DNA of 64,000 bases from Bacillus aquiflavi (GTDB lineage Bacteria; Bacillota; Bacilli; Bacillales; Cytobacillaceae), in contig NZ_CP082780.1 of assembly GCF_019915265.1 (NCBI RefSeq), positions 1,736,001 through 1,800,000 of the forward strand. The letters run 5' to 3'. Below, in pieces: positions 18,749-29,483 of this stretch. Position numbers and translations under genes: made by a program. The notes below the pieces were generated by a model, which made no database searches, had not been told where the DNA came from, and saw only the letters and a program-made list of their open reading frames with translations. Every line of letters starts with the position of its first letter. The stretch's first letter is position 1.

Positions 18749-19347
18749 AAGTCAAAATTTGTGGAATAACCGATCTGGTGACAGCAATGAAAGCAGTTGA
18801 GTATGGCGCAGATGCGCTAGGGTTTGTGTTTGCACAAAGTAAACGAAAGATTGATCCAATAAGCGCAAAAGAAATTATTCACAAGCTTCCAAAAAACGTT
18901 CTAAAAGTTGGTGTGTTCGTAAATGAGTCTAAAGAGGTCATTCATCATATCATTGACAGTTGTAAGCTCGATCTCGTTCAACTGCACGGCGAAGAAACTT
19001 CAGAATATTGCAAAGAGTTTGGTAAAAAATCAATGAAAGCAATGGGAATTCGTTCAGAACATGATTTAGAACGAGTGGGGCATTTTCCTTGTGAATATAT
19101 TCTATTAGATAGCCCGAAAGGTAAGTATTATGGTGGGAACGGGCGAACTTTTGATTGGTCTTTTATTTCACAGCAACATCTACACAATAAGAAAATCATT
19201 TTAGCAGGTGGATTGAACGAACAAAATGTGAAACAAGCGATTTCAACTGTTCAACCTTATATGGTCGATGTTAGCAGCGGTGTTGAAACGAATGGTAAAA
19301 AAGATATTGCTAAAATAAAAAAATTCATTGAAACAGTTAAAAGTTAA
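18745..19347 (+). CDS. trpF: Phosphoribosylanthranilate isomerase
   Basis: TrpF performs the Amadori rearrangement of PRA to CdRP. The 200-aa TIM barrel starts with the typical [20 protein letters not shown] (catalytic Cys), has [48 protein letters not shown] and AGGLNEQNV, and ends with [17 protein letters not shown] 18745 overlaps the trpC stop (ATGA), so the two are coupled. It is intact. Confidence 0.97.
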   Translation: MKVKICGITDLVTAMKAVEYGADALGFVFAQSKRKIDPISAKEIIHKLPKNVLKVGVFVNESKEVIHHIIDSCKLDLVQLHGEETSEYCKEFGKKSMKAMGIRSEHDLERVGHFPCEYILLDSPKGKYYGGNGRTFDWSFISQQHLHNKKIILAGGLNEQNVKQAISTVQPYMVDVSSGVETNGKKDIAKIKKFIETVKS

Positions 19348-19360
19348 AGGAGGAGAAAGA

Positions 19361-20560
19361 ATGACTGTTTATTCATTACCAGACAAAAAAGGTCATTTTG
19401 GAATTTATGGGGGAAGATTTGTTTCAGAAACACTTATTGAAGCTATTAAAGAATTAGAAATCGAATATGAAAAGGCGATTCATGACGAAACGTTTATAAA
19501 TGAATTCAAACAGCTTTTAACAAATTATGTCGGCAGGGAAACACCGCTTTATTTTGCAAAAAATTTAACAGAAGAAACCGGTGGAGCAAAGATCTTTTTA
19601 AAACGTGAAGATTTAAACCATACAGGCGCCCATAAAATTAACAATACGATTGGGCAGGCTCTCCTTGCCGTTCGGATGGGAAAAAGAAAAATTGTTGCAG
19701 AAACGGGAGCGGGTCAGCACGGGGTTGCGACAGCAACAGTTTGTGCATTGTTAAATTTAGATTGCGTTATCTTTATGGGAGCAGAAGACGTAAAAAGACA
19801 AAAATTAAATGTGTTTAGAATGGAATTATTAGGAGCAAAAGTTGTCAGTGTAGAAGGGGGAAGTGCAACATTAAAAGATGCAGTAAATGAAGCTTTGCGT
19901 TATTGGGTCGCAAATGTTGAAGACACTCACTATATATTAGGTTCAGTTGTTGGTCCCCATCCTTTTCCAAAAATTGTGCGTGATTTTCAAAGCGTCATAG
20001 GAAAAGAAACAAAAGCGCAGTACTTATCATTCCAAGGAAAGCTACCTGAAGCGATTGTTGCATGTATTGGTGGAGGAAGTAATGCGATGGGAATGTTTTA
20101 TCCATTTATTAATGATAAAGCAGTGAAGTTTTTTGGAGTTGAAGCTGCTGGAGCAGGTATTGACACCGATCAACATGCTGCTTCGTTAACATTAGGAGCA
20201 CCAGGAGTTTTGCACGGGGCTTTAATGTATGTCATGCAAGATGATGCAGGACAAATTTGTGAAGCACATTCCATTTCGGCGGGACTAGATTACCCTGGGG
20301 TTGGGCCTGAACATAGCTATTTAAAAGATATCGGCCGTGTCCAATACGAGTCAATTACTGATGAAGAGGCACTATCTGCTTTTCAAACACTTTAAAAAAA
20401 AGAAGGGATTATTCCAGCATTAGAAAGTGCGCACGCAGTAGCCTACGGAATAAAGCTTGCAGCTAAAATGAATGCTGATGAGGGAATCGTTATTTGCTTA
20501 TCAGGCAGAGGAGATAAAGATGTTGAAACAATTAAACATATTTTCGGAGGTGCACAATGA
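19361..20560 (+). pseudogene. trpB: Tryptophan synthase beta subunit with in-frame TAA at codon 345
   Basis: TrpB condenses indole with serine using PLP. The start is ATG 19361 ([14 protein letters not shown]) after AAAGGAGGAG. The chain is normal through the PLP lysine ([14 protein letters not shown]), AETGAGQHG, the phosphate loop [10 protein letters not shown] and [14 protein letters not shown] at 20393-20395 then interrupts the frame between AFQTL and [15 protein letters not shown]; the same frame continues to TGA 20558 with [13 protein letters not shown]. Related proteins have Ser here, so TCA to TAA would explain it. The missing 54 residues include the serine that contacts the PLP ring nitrogen, so a truncated product should be inactive. 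Total length would be 399 aa. No separate ribosome site rescues the tail. Confidence 0.93.
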
Positions 20561-21342
20561 ATAAATTAAAAGAGAGATTTAATAAATTACTACAAGTTGG
20601 TGAAAAAGCGTTTGTTCCATATATTATGGCCGGTTCATCCGGTTTAGAAAAATTTAAAGAGCAGCTTCTTTTTTTACAAAAGTCAGGCGTAACTGCTGTT
20701 GAGGTTGGGATTCCATTCTCAGATCCAGCTGCAGATGGAGAAACGATCCAAAAAGCGGGCAAGCGTGCATTAGAACAATATGGTGTTACATTAGAAGGCG
20801 TATAAAATTTTTTGCAAAAAATGAAAAATGAAGTGACAATTCCCATTGTGATCATGTCTTATGTGAATCCTATTTATCGGTTAGGAGTTGAACATTTTAT
20901 TAATCTTGCTCAAAAAAGCGGGATTGCAGGCTGTATTATTCCAGACTTGCCTTTAGAAGAAGAGGAAATGATGACTCCACAATTAGAAGCAGCGGGGATT
21001 GAACTAGTCCGTCTCGTTACGTTAACAAGCAGTGAAGAACGGATTAAACAGATTGCTGAACGCGGAAATGGCTTTTTATATGCAGTAACCGTTACAGGAA
21101 TTACTGGCATACGCCGTTCCTTTCACGATCAGTTTGCTTCTTACTTAAATAAAGTAAAACAATTAAGTCCGATTCCAGTGCTTGCTGGTTTCGGGATCTC
21201 GACTTCAGAACAAGTTAGCGAAGCGTGTGAATATTGCGATGGAGTGATCGTTGGCAGCAAAATTATTGAGCTGTTTGAACGAGATGACTTCGCATCAATC
21301 GTTGAACTAATTGAAGCAGTGAACGTAAAAACTCCTTCTTAA
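20557..21342 (+). pseudogene. trpA: Tryptophan synthase alpha subunit with in-frame TAA at codon 83
   Basis: TrpA splits indole-3-glycerol phosphate into indole and glyceraldehyde 3-phosphate. ATG 20557 overlaps the trpB stop and follows CGGAGGTG. The first part carries the catalytic Glu strand (AVEVGIPFSDPAADGETIQ). A TAA at 20803-20805 falls between VTLEGV and NFLQKMKNE, and the same frame then runs on with GCIIPDLPLEEEE (catalytic Asp), TVTGITG, GFGIST and GVIVGSKII to 21342. The full product would be 261 aa, normal for TrpA. A TTA-to-TAA or similar change is sufficient. A restart at ATG 20821 would lack the first barrel strands. Together with trpB this predicts loss of tryptophan synthase unless the stops are errors or are read through. 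Confidence 0.92.
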
Positions 21343-21390
21343 GAAACTATTCGTTAGCAAAAAAGAATAAAAGTGTATTTTTATAGTTAG

Positions 21391-21415
21391 AAAGCACCGA
21401 ATATTCGGTGCTTTT
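21391..21415 (+). terminator. Terminator of the trp operon
   Basis: Arms AAAGCACCGAA and TTCGGTGCTTT followed by T residues, 49 bases after trpA. Confidence 0.85.
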
Positions 21416-21574
21416 AAATTGCAGCTCCAAATGACTTTAATCATATATATTTAAATTTTTAACCGCTATGTTATAATCACTGACAACTCCTTAAAAGCTA
21501 CGAATCTTAAATATTTACAAAACGTTAACAAAAGTTTGTTACAATAAGGAGAAACTTTTTTAGGCGGTGAATAG

Positions 21575-22750
21575 ATGGTTAAATGGAAAACTTATTTGGA
21601 AATATTACTTGTATCAACTCGTCTCGGACTTACTTCATTCGGTGGACCTGTTGCACATCTTGGGTATTTTCAAAACGAATACATAAAAAAGCGAAAATGG
21701 CTTGATGAGAAAAGCTATGCGGATTTAATCGCCCTTTGTCAATTTCTCCCCGGTCCCGCAAGTAGTCAAGTCGGAATCTCTATCGGCATCATTCGAGGCG
21801 GATTATTTGGAGGATTGCTGTCATGGATCGGTTTTACAATGCCGTCAGTAATTGCATTAGTTCTATTTGCTTTATTATTAGACGGAATTGGCATGGAAAG
21901 TGCAAGCTGGATTCAAGGGTTAAAAATTGTGGCGGTGGCAGTCGTTGCTCAAGCAGTACTAGGAATGGGGAAAAAGCTTACACCTGATCGTACAACGATA
22001 ACAATTGCGGTATTGGCTGCAATTGCGACACTTTTATTCCCAACATCGCTTGGGCAAATTTTAATTATTGTCATTGCTGGCTTGATCGGTTACACTCTTT
22101 TTAATAAAGGCGAAGCGGTTTCACTTCCTGATATGGAAATAAAAATAAATCGCAAGCAAGGAATCATTGCCTTAAGCTTGTTCTTTATTATGCTATTCGG
22201 GCTTCCAGTAATCAATCGAATGTTCCCAACCCTTTTTGTTGGACTTTTTGATATTTTTTTTCGGGTCGGTTCGATCGTTTTTGGTGGAGGACATGTCGTT
22301 TTACCATTATTAGAACGTGAAGTCGTTCCTCAAGGCTTAATTAGCAGTGAGTCCTTTTTAGCAGGTTATGGTGCCGCCCAGGCAGTTCCAGGCCCGCTCT
22401 TTACATTCGGCAGTTACTTAGGGGCTGCAATTGCGGGTTGGAAAGGAGCGGTCATTGCGACAGTAGCGATTTTCTTACCGTCATTTTTATTAGTCGTTGG
22501 TGTGTTGCCGTTTTGGAATAAAATTCGAAAAAATACTCACTTTCAAGCAGCACTGACGGGGATTAACGCTGCTGTAGTCGGAATTTTACTAGCTGCTTTA
22601 TATGATCCTGTCTGGACAAGTGCGATTTTACAACCGCTAGACTTTATATTAGGACTAATTGCCTTTACTTTGCTTGTTTATTGGAAAGTACCGCCATGGA
22701 TAGTCGTTGTATTAACGGCGCTTGGCGGTATCATGATTAGTTATGTATAA
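21575..22750 (+). CDS. chrA: Chromate transporter, CHR family, long (two-domain) type
   Basis: Predicted membrane protein of 391 aa with ten or more hydrophobic segments, made of two homologous halves typical of long-chain CHR proteins. The N-terminal half has the signature LGLTSFGGPVAHLGYF and LCQFLPGPASSQVGISIG; the second half repeats it as FRVGSIVFGGGHVVLPLL and GYGAAQAVPGPLFTFGSYLG. Characterised relatives export chromate and lower its accumulation. ATG 21575 follows TAGGCGG. It is monocistronic, with a hairpin (GCTGTCGAG ... TTCGACAGC) at its end. No regulator lies beside it. Confidence 0.93.
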   Translation: MVKWKTYLEILLVSTRLGLTSFGGPVAHLGYFQNEYIKKRKWLDEKSYADLIALCQFLPGPASSQVGISIGIIRGGLFGGLLSWIGFTMPSVIALVLFALLLDGIGMESASWIQGLKIVAVAVVAQAVLGMGKKLTPDRTTITIAVLAAIATLLFPTSLGQILIIVIAGLIGYTLFNKGEAVSLPDMEIKINRKQGIIALSLFFIMLFGLPVINRMFPTLFVGLFDIFFRVGSIVFGGGHVVLPLLEREVVPQGLISSESFLAGYGAAQAVPGPLFTFGSYLGAAIAGWKGAVIATVAIFLPSFLLVVGVLPFWNKIRKNTHFQAALTGINAAVVGILLAALYDPVWTSAILQPLDFILGLIAFTLLVYWKVPPWIVVVLTALGGIMISYV

Positions 22751-22816
22751 TTTACTGATGTTAGCTGTCGAGTTGCTTCGACAGCTTTTATTATGACTAC
22801 AGGAGAGAGTAAAAAA

Positions 22817-23281
22817 ATGAAGCAATTATGTATCATCCCTTGTGGAAAACGAAAAATTTGGGATAAACAACCAGATGCAGGGGAACAAAAAGCACAAGAT
22901 TCATATATCGGTACCTTTCATCAGCTTTGTCAGCAATATGCACGTCTATTTTTTACAGATTGGGTGATTATTTCAGCAAAGCATGGGTTTTTGTTGCCAA
23001 ATGATATTGTACCTGAAAACTATGATCTATCATTTAGCATGAAAAAAACAGAGGTAATCGGGATCAAAGAGCTGCAAAAGCAAATTGTAATGAAAGGCTT
23101 ATCTTCATTTGAACACATTGTAGTGTTAGGAGGAAAAAAGTTTAAACCGATCGTTGAATCGGCCTTCGGGCTTGAACATAAATATACGTATCCTCTCGAT
23201 GAATGCGGCGGTTTAGGCTACATGCAGCGAAAATTAAAATTAGCGATTCAAACGAATAAAGCAATCCATACTAAATCTTAA
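22817..23281 (+). CDS. DUF6884-type protein, 154 aa
   Basis: Small soluble protein beginning CIIPCGKRKIWD, a pattern of the DUF6884/YaaA-like nucleoside-deoxyribosyltransferase-like fold, with IISAKHGFLLPND and VVLGGKKFKPIVE further along. Related proteins turn up in DNA-modification and phage contexts, but this one stands alone, so function is unknown. I start at ATG 22817, eight bases after AGGAGAG, instead of the in-frame ATG at 22793 that precedes the ribosome site. Family name is from memory of the motif and is moderately sure. Confidence 0.75.
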   Translation: MKQLCIIPCGKRKIWDKQPDAGEQKAQDSYIGTFHQLCQQYARLFFTDWVIISAKHGFLLPNDIVPENYDLSFSMKKTEVIGIKELQKQIVMKGLSSFEHIVVLGGKKFKPIVESAFGLEHKYTYPLDECGGLGYMQRKLKLAIQTNKAIHTKS

Positions 23282-23383
23282 CTGATACAAAAAATAATTA
23301 ACTATATTTTCCAATTTGTTTACGAACTGTAGTGAATAGATTAAAATATAAGAGATCACGATAAAAAAACGGAGGAGTCAACT

Positions 23384-24427
23384 TTGCATGAACTAACAAT
23401 CGATGAATTTCTCACAAAAAACAATCTAATCCTAGTAGATGTTCGCTCTCCCGTTGAATTTAATGAAGGATCGCTCCCTAATGCGGTAAACATTCCGCTG
23501 TTCACTGACGCTGAGAGAAAGATAATCGGGACAATTTACAAACAAGAAGATGAAAGAAAAGCAAAATGGAAAGCAATGGAATTCGTTTCTCCTAAAATTC
23601 CAATAATGCTTTCTGAAATAAAAAAAATTGTAGATGAGCAAAAAGAGCCTATTTTTTACTGTTGGCGAGGCGGTATGCGAAGCAAAGCAGTCGCAACTTT
23701 TGCCGATTACGCTGGCTTGCCTTCTAAAAGACTGATCGGAGGATATAGAGCGTATCGAAAATATATTTTAGAGCGTATCCCGAAAATGCTTCCAAACAAA
23801 GCAGTTGTCTTACATGGTGGAACTGGGGTTGGTAAGACGGAAATATTGCACCGTTTAGAAGCGAAAGGATACCCAGTACTAGATCTTGAAAAGATTGCAA
23901 ATCATCGTGGCTCAGTGTTTGGAGCAATTGGTCAAGGGCAAGGCAATAATCAAAAAACGTTCGATGCGTTATTATTTGAACAGCTGAAATCTCTGGAAAA
24001 TAGTCGTTATTTTCTTGTTGAAGCAGAAAGTAAGCGCATCGGAAGGGCGATTCAGCCAGATGAACTGCTTCTACGAATCAAAAATGGATTTCATCTCCAA
24101 ATTAACGCACCGTTAAATGTAAGAAAGGAACGGATTTTATCGGAGTATACGATTCCTTTTAAGCATGAACCATGGTATAAAAGTAACATTAAAGAAGCGT
24201 TATCGCATATTGAAAAAAGGATGAAAAGGAAAGAAGTGAAATCTTTATTACAACAGTCACTTGAGCTTGAACGATATGATCAAATAGTAGAGCAGTTGTT
24301 ATTAGAATACTACGATCCCCGTTATCAATACGCCCAAAGAAACTATGAGGGAGAATTTGTACCGATTAATGCTGAATCAATCGAATATGCTGTTAATGAA
24401 ATTGAAGCTATTTTAAAAAACTTTTAA
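23384..24427 (+). CDS. mnmH: tRNA 2-selenouridine(34) synthase
   Basis: MnmH (SelU/YbbB) replaces sulfur by selenium in the wobble 2-thiouridine of tRNAs, via a geranylated intermediate. The 347-aa protein has an N-terminal rhodanese domain (VDVRSPVEF; catalytic Cys in FYCWRGGMRS near residue 96) and a P-loop domain (VVLHGGTGVGKTEIL near residue 146, AEAESKRIGR variant VEAESKRIGR). The start is TTG 23384, six bases after GGAGGAG; a nearby ATG is out of frame. A terminator follows at 24438. It implies that the host makes selenophosphate (SelD elsewhere). Confidence 0.95.
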   Translation: MHELTIDEFLTKNNLILVDVRSPVEFNEGSLPNAVNIPLFTDAERKIIGTIYKQEDERKAKWKAMEFVSPKIPIMLSEIKKIVDEQKEPIFYCWRGGMRSKAVATFADYAGLPSKRLIGGYRAYRKYILERIPKMLPNKAVVLHGGTGVGKTEILHRLEAKGYPVLDLEKIANHRGSVFGAIGQGQGNNQKTFDALLFEQLKSLENSRYFLVEAESKRIGRAIQPDELLLRIKNGFHLQINAPLNVRKERILSEYTIPFKHEPWYKSNIKEALSHIEKRMKRKEVKSLLQQSLELERYDQIVEQLLLEYYDPRYQYAQRNYEGEFVPINAESIEYAVNEIEAILKNF

Positions 24428-24437
24428 TTAGTCATGT

Positions 24438-24470
24438 AAAAGATCGCATATGTTGTATATGCGGTCTTTT
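24438..24470 (+). terminator. Terminator after mnmH
   Basis: Stem AAAAGATCGCATAT with ATATGCGGTCTTTT (one G-U pair), right arm ending in T residues. Confidence 0.8.
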
Positions 24471-24691
24471 AAAGTTCGAAAAGGATGAAATTAACAAGAT
24501 TTCACTATGTGTATAGGTATAACTTTTGAACAATCAAATTCTCCATGTTAAGATAATAAATGAAGTGATTAGTCTTCCAATCTGAGTAAAATTTTTAAGT
24601 GAATAAAACTTACAAAATGTGTCTAAAAACACTACATTAGAGGGAGGATAATAATTACGATATTTAAAAACTCGCGGGGGGTATTTATTAT

Positions 24692-27535
24692 ATGAAGAAA
24701 CAAGCTGTAGTTCGAGATGAGCCTTGGCAAAGTTTTTATGGTCCGAATCTCGGCTATGTAATGGAGCTGTATGAACAATATTTACAAGACGAAAATGCTG
24801 TTGAACCTGAAATGTGCGAATTTTTCTCAACTTGGACTCCTGAATCAAAGAAAGAAACGGCAAGAAGAGAAGTAATTCAAAATCAATCAGTTGGAAATGT
24901 TCATATTGATAAATTACTTGCTGCCATTAAACTTATTGATCGTTTACGTGTATATGGGCATTTAGCGGCGGAAATTTACCCGTTAAAAAATCGAAAAAGG
25001 GAGACAAAGCTGATTGATCCAGAGCATTATGGATTAACTGAAGCTGATTTAGAAAACCTTGATGCAGCCCTCATTTGGCCGAACGCTCCATCCCATATAA
25101 CAAACGGACTAGAAGTATACAACCATTTAAAACATGTGTACACGAAGTCAATAGCTGTTGAATTTCATCACGTTGAAAATCTTGATGAAAAACAATGGTT
25201 AACAGAGAAGTTTGAAAACGAGCTTTTTTCAACATCAATCTCACCAGAGAAAAAAATTAGTATGTTAACACGTTTAATTGAAGTAGAAGAGTTTGAAAAA
25301 TTTCTTCATCGTACTTTTGTCGGTCAAAAACGATTTTCAATCGAAGGCTTAGATGCGATGATTCCGATATTAGATGAAATCATTTCACTTTCCGTTCAAA
25401 GCGGAGCAAAAACAATTAACATCGGGATGGCCCATCGTGGCCGGTTGAACGTATTAGCACATGTTCTTGAAAAACCATATGAAATGATTTTTTCAGAGTT
25501 CCAGCATGCGCCAAATAAGGAACTAGTGCCTTCTGAAGGTTCAATCGGAATAAACTATGGCTGGACAGGAGACGTAAAATATCATTTAGGATTAGATCGA
25601 CAAATAAAGGATGACAACACAGTTCAAGCTAGAATAACACTCGCAAACAACCCGAGTCATCTTGAATTTGTTAGTCCAGTAGTAGAAGGCTTTACTAGAG
25701 CGGCTCAAGATGATAGAACGAACCCTGGATACCCGAGTCATAACCCGGCGACTGCATTACCGATATTAATTCATGGGGATGCTGCTTTTCCTGGACAAGG
25801 AATTGTTGCTGAAACATTGAATTTAAGTAGTCTTTTCGGTTATAAAACTGGTGGAGCAATTCACATTATTGCAAATAACACAATTGGATTTACGACAGAG
25901 TCTAAAGATTCTAGATCAACAAAATACGCAAGTGATTTAGCAAAAGGTTATGAGATTCCTATTATTCGTGTTAATGCAGATGATCCTGAAGCTTGTATGA
26001 TCGCTGTTAAATTAGCATGTGAATATCGTGAGACGTTCAAAAAAGATTTTTTAATCGACTTAGTAGGTTATCGCCGCTTTGGTCATAATGAAATGGATGA
26101 GCCTTTAGCAACAAACCCATTACTATACTCAATCATCCCTGCACATCCAACTGTGAAAACAATTTACAGCAAGCAGTTAGTAGCTGAAGGAGTGATTACG
26201 GAGAAACAAGTAAATACAATTGAGCAGAGTGTACAAGAGAAGCTTCGGTCAGCATATGAGAAAGTACCTAAAGAACGACATGATTCAAATGTCGAACTTG
26301 ATCCTCCAGAAACTGTTGAAAAAGGTTTACCTAAAATGAATACGTCCGTTCCACTGAATATGTTGAAAGAAGTGAATGATGGACTTTTAAATTGGCCAAA
26401 GGACTTTCATGTTTTTAATAAGTTAGAAAAGATTTTAAAACGCAGAAGTGATGCGTTTACGAAAAAAGACCTTGTTGATTGGTCGTTAGCTGAAGCTTTA
26501 GCATTTGGAACAATTATTAGTGATGGAGTACCAATTCGTTTAACTGGTCAAGATTCAGAGCGGGGAACGTTTGCCCATCGTCATATCGTTTTACATGATC
26601 ATGAGACAGGAGAAATTTTTTCTCCACTGCATACGTTACAAACGGCAAAAGCTTCGTTTGCGGTCCATAACAGCCCGTTATCAGAAGCATCTGTTGTCGG
26701 CTTTGAATATGGTTATAACGTATTTGCTCCTGAAACACTTGTACTTTGGGAAGCTCAATTCGGCGATTTTGCCAATTCTGCTCAAGTAATGTTTGATCAA
26801 TTTGTTGCTGCAGGCAGAGCAAAATGGGGACAAAAATCAGGTCTTGTCATATTACTGCCTCACGGATATGAGGGACAAGGACCGGAACATTCAAGCGGAA
26901 GAGTGGAACGCTTCCTTCAGTTAGCAGCCGAAAATAACTGGACTGTTGCTAATTTAACAAGTGCAGCCCAATATTTTCACATTTTAAGAAGACAAGCTGC
27001 AATTTTACAAAAAGATGAAGTAAGACCGCTTGTTTTAATGTCACCGAAAAGCTTATTACGAAACCCTAATGTTGCAAGTTCTGCTTCGGAATTAACAGAA
27101 GGAGAATTTAAAGCGGTCATTGAGCAGCCGAAATTAGGCGGCACCCCAGAAAAAGTAGAACGAATTGTGCTTTGTTCTGGTAAAATTGCGATTAATTTAG
27201 CAGAAAATATACAATCATTTGAAGAAATGGATTGGCTCCATATTTTACGAATCGAAGAAATATATCCGTTTCCTTTCGAAACTTTAACAAACATTATTAA
27301 GCGATATCCAAACTTGACAGAATTAGTCTGGATTCAAGAAGAACCAAAAAATATGGGCGCTTGGAACTTTGTTGAACCTCGAATTCATTCAATCGCAAAA
27401 GAAGGTGTCTCTATTAAGTACATTGGACGGCGTCGTCGTTCAAGTCCAGCAGAAGGAGATCCAAATGTCCATAAGGCTGAACAAGCGCGCATTATCACTG
27501 AAGCATTGACACGGAATATAGAAGGGGGATTATAA
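24692..27535 (+). CDS. odhA: 2-oxoglutarate dehydrogenase E1 component
   Basis: Thiamine-diphosphate E1 subunit of the 2-oxoglutarate dehydrogenase complex (TCA cycle), 947 aa, the usual length in bacilli. Visible parts: N-terminal E2-binding-like segment ([17 protein letters not shown]), the [15 protein letters not shown] block, ThDP-binding region ([18 protein letters not shown] ... ANNTIGFTT), [13 protein letters not shown], and the transketolase-like C-terminal half ([29 protein letters not shown]). A G-rich Shine-Dalgarno lies ten bases before ATG 24692. odhB follows after two bases. Confidence 0.98.
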   Translation: MKKQAVVRDEPWQSFYGPNLGYVMELYEQYLQDENAVEPEMCEFFSTWTPESKKETARREVIQNQSVGNVHIDKLLAAIKLIDRLRVYGHLAAEIYPLKNRKRETKLIDPEHYGLTEADLENLDAALIWPNAPSHITNGLEVYNHLKHVYTKSIAVEFHHVENLDEKQWLTEKFENELFSTSISPEKKISMLTRLIEVEEFEKFLHRTFVGQKRFSIEGLDAMIPILDEIISLSVQSGAKTINIGMAHRGRLNVLAHVLEKPYEMIFSEFQHAPNKELVPSEGSIGINYGWTGDVKYHLGLDRQIKDDNTVQARITLANNPSHLEFVSPVVEGFTRAAQDDRTNPGYPSHNPATALPILIHGDAAFPGQGIVAETLNLSSLFGYKTGGAIHIIANNTIGFTTESKDSRSTKYASDLAKGYEIPIIRVNADDPEACMIAVKLACEYRETFKKDFLIDLVGYRRFGHNEMDEPLATNPLLYSIIPAHPTVKTIYSKQLVAEGVITEKQVNTIEQSVQEKLRSAYEKVPKERHDSNVELDPPETVEKGLPKMNTSVPLNMLKEVNDGLLNWPKDFHVFNKLEKILKRRSDAFTKKDLVDWSLAEALAFGTIISDGVPIRLTGQDSERGTFAHRHIVLHDHETGEIFSPLHTLQTAKASFAVHNSPLSEASVVGFEYGYNVFAPETLVLWEAQFGDFANSAQVMFDQFVAAGRAKWGQKSGLVILLPHGYEGQGPEHSSGRVERFLQLAAENNWTVANLTSAAQYFHILRRQAAILQKDEVRPLVLMSPKSLLRNPNVASSASELTEGEFKAVIEQPKLGGTPEKVERIVLCSGKIAINLAENIQSFEEMDWLHILRIEEIYPFPFETLTNIIKRYPNLTELVWIQEEPKNMGAWNFVEPRIHSIAKEGVSIKYIGRRRRSSPAEGDPNVHKAEQARIITEALTRNIEGGL

Positions 27536-27537
27536 AC

Positions 27538-28758
27538 GTGGCAGAAATTAAAGTACCCGAACTCGCAGAATCGATTACTGAAGGTACAATTGCCCAATGG
27601 TTAAAAAAACCGGGTGATTATGTAGAGAAAGGTGAATATATCGTTGAATTAGAAACGGATAAAGTAAACGTGGAGATCATTTCTGATTATGCAGGAACTC
27701 TTACCGAACTAAAAGCAGATGAAGGCGACACCGTTCAAGTAGGTGAAACAATCGCAATTGTTTCTGATACAGCCGAAAAGCCTGCAGAAAAAGTAACTGA
27801 AGCTACACCTGTTGAACCCAAGGCAGATAATGAGCAGGAAGAAGAGAAAAAGCTAGAACGGCCAATTGCTTCTCCAGCAGCCCGAAAAATGGCCCGTGAA
27901 AAAGGAATAGATTTAAATAATGTTCCGACAATGGATCCGCTTGGAAGAGTGAGAAAACAAGATGTTTCCTCTTATTCTGAGCAAAGTGCGCAAACGCCAA
28001 CTCCAAAAGTTGAGAAAAAACAAGTTGAACAAGAACAACATGTAACAGATCCGACGAAACCTGTTGAACGAATTCGGATGTCACGCCGTCGTCAAACAAT
28101 TGCCAATCGTCTTGTAGAAGTACAACAGACAGCAGCAATGTTAACAACCTTTAATGAAGTCGACATGACAGCCATCATGAACATCCGCAAACGCCGTAAA
28201 GAAAAGTTTTTTGAGCAGCATGATGTTCGACTAGGCTTTATGTCATTCTTTACAAAAGCTGTTGTCGCAGCTTTAAAGAAATATCCTTACGTTAATGGTG
28301 AAATTCAAGGAGAAGAAATCGTTCTAAAAAAATATTATGATATTGGAATTGCTGTTGCGGCGCCTAATGGACTTGTCGTTCCAGTTGTTAGAGATGCGGA
28401 ACGTAAAAACTTCGCGGAAATCGAAAGTGATATTATGGAGTTAGCCGAAAAAGCTCGGACAAACAAATTATCGTTAAATGATCTCCAAGGTGGAACGTTT
28501 ACAATTACAAATGGCGGTGTATTCGGTTCCTTATTGTCTACACCGATTTTAAATGGACCGCAAGTTGGGATTCTCGGTATGCATAAAATCCAACTTCGTC
28601 CAGTAGCAATTGATGAAGAACGCATGGAAAATAGACCAATGATATATATCGCTCTATCATACGACCACCGTATTATCGATGGAAAAGAAGCAGTCAGCTT
28701 CTTAGCAACTGTAAAAGAGCTGCTTGAAGATCCAGAAACATTATTACTAGAGGGTTAA
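27538..28758 (+). CDS. odhB: Dihydrolipoyllysine succinyltransferase, E2 of 2-oxoglutarate dehydrogenase
   Basis: E2 core transferring succinyl groups to CoA. The 406-aa protein has an N-terminal lipoyl domain with the lipoylation lysine in [12 protein letters not shown], a charged Pro/Glu linker, an E3/E1-binding domain ([18 protein letters not shown] near residue 120) and the catalytic acyltransferase domain ([29 protein letters not shown], the active-site His in [15 protein letters not shown]). The start is GTG 27538 behind GAAGGGGGAT, directly after odhA. The E3 subunit is not in this window. A strong terminator follows. Confidence 0.98.
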   Translation: MAEIKVPELAESITEGTIAQWLKKPGDYVEKGEYIVELETDKVNVEIISDYAGTLTELKADEGDTVQVGETIAIVSDTAEKPAEKVTEATPVEPKADNEQEEEKKLERPIASPAARKMAREKGIDLNNVPTMDPLGRVRKQDVSSYSEQSAQTPTPKVEKKQVEQEQHVTDPTKPVERIRMSRRRQTIANRLVEVQQTAAMLTTFNEVDMTAIMNIRKRRKEKFFEQHDVRLGFMSFFTKAVVAALKKYPYVNGEIQGEEIVLKKYYDIGIAVAAPNGLVVPVVRDAERKNFAEIESDIMELAEKARTNKLSLNDLQGGTFTITNGGVFGSLLSTPILNGPQVGILGMHKIQLRPVAIDEERMENRPMIYIALSYDHRIIDGKEAVSFLATVKELLEDPETLLLEG

Positions 28759-28771
28759 AAATATGAGGTGG

Positions 28772-28806
28772 GTGTCCCAAAAGCTTGCTTTTGGGACACT
28801 TTTTTT
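28772..28806 (+). terminator. Terminator after odhAB
   Basis: Perfect arms GTGTCCCAAAAG and CTTTTGGGACAC, 4-base loop, then seven T. Confidence 0.92.
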
Positions 28807-28865
28807 GTGCACTAAAAAACAGGAACGTGTTTGAGGACATAAACTGTGGGCGACTTACGCATCTA

Positions 28866-28961
28866 CTACCGATAAACTGCTGCGATCACACCAGTTAAAA
28901 TCAACAAACCAAACAGCCACCAAATCCAATATTGTTTAACATAATCGGCAATTTGTTTCAA
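28866..28961 (-). CDS. 31-aa single-pass membrane peptide
   Basis: A minus-strand frame starts at TTG 28961, eight bases after a strong GGGAGGG site (28970-28976). The peptide has a short amphipathic N-terminus (KQIADYVKQYW), then a hydrophobic span (IWWLFGLLILTGVIAAVY) and a final Arg, so it is probably a single-span inner-membrane miniprotein. I do not recognise a named family. The ribosome site and membrane-like composition argue for a real gene. Confidence 0.6.
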   Translation of the reverse strand: MKQIADYVKQYWIWWLFGLLILTGVIAAVYR

Positions 28962-29101
28962 TTTAAAATCCCTCCCTTAAGTTAGGTTGCTCTTAATATT
29001 TTGAGGAGAGGAATCATAATTATACATAGGCAATATAATTTGTCATTTATAATATTTTTGCATTCAAGAAACATTTCCCTAAATATAAATTAAATAAAAA
29101 T

Positions 29102-29122
29102 CCACTGCTTTTTGAGCAGTGG
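29102..29122 (-). terminator. Terminator after the Sda-like gene
   Basis: CCACTGCT, 5-base loop, AGCAGTGG; on the minus strand followed by an AT-rich U-containing run. Confidence 0.75.
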
Positions 29123-29134
29123 TTGACACAATTA

Positions 29135-29272
29135 TTACGATTGTTTCTTGAATGGCTTTAATCCTCTTCGATAAATTTCATCTTTTAGTATCCTTAGCCA
29201 TTCTTTATCCTTCCCTGATTTCAATGCATCCCGATACGAAACTACTAGTTGTTCATTACTCATAATTTTCAT
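29135..29272 (-). CDS. sda: Sda-like sporulation histidine kinase inhibitor, 45 aa
   Basis: Sda blocks autophosphorylation of sporulation kinases such as KinA when DNA replication is disturbed. The 45-aa product has the family pattern: MSNEQLVVSYRDALKSG, then EWLRILKDEIYRRGL, a two-helix hairpin with the conserved SxEqL..SYrdAl and EI.RRGL. I chose ATG 29272, seven bases after GGGAGG; an ATG at 29278 is too close to that site. It is monocistronic with its own terminator. Residue matches to B. subtilis Sda are partial, so it may be a paralogue. Confidence 0.75.
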   Translation of the reverse strand: MKIMSNEQLVVSYRDALKSGKDKEWLRILKDEIYRRGLKPFKKQS

Positions 29273-29424
29273 TCGCATGCCTCCCTGGAAAGGATTAAAT
29301 TTTCAAATTATACACTTTAATTGTAACCTTTATATTAATTTTTTGAAACCCCTAAGTTAAAATAATGTAAATTTTCCTAATTGCTTTAGAGAAATATTAG
29401 AAAATGCCCAAGTTTCTTGCTTAA

Positions 29425-29459
29425 TTGACCATTTATGATTATCATACCTATAAGGGTAT
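29425..29459 (+). promoter_or_regulatory. Promoter with CsoR/CstR-type operator ahead of the small TGA-containing gene and flavoprotein gene
   Basis: The palindrome ATACCTATAAGGGTAT (29444-29459) matches the ATACC-N6-GGTAT pattern of CsoR/CstR-family operators. A TTGACC -35 (29425-29430) with TATAAG (29449-29454, 18-base spacer) would place the operator over the -10. The same 16-bp pattern occurs at 43355, 52437 and 52529. Confidence 0.7.
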
Positions 29460-29483
29460 AAAAATTTGAAGGGGGGCATTATC

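Noticed and set aside
20557-20855. Minus-strand 107-codon frame over trpA
   Set aside because: Shadow of the trpA coding sequence; trpA family motifs are unmistakable on the plus strand.
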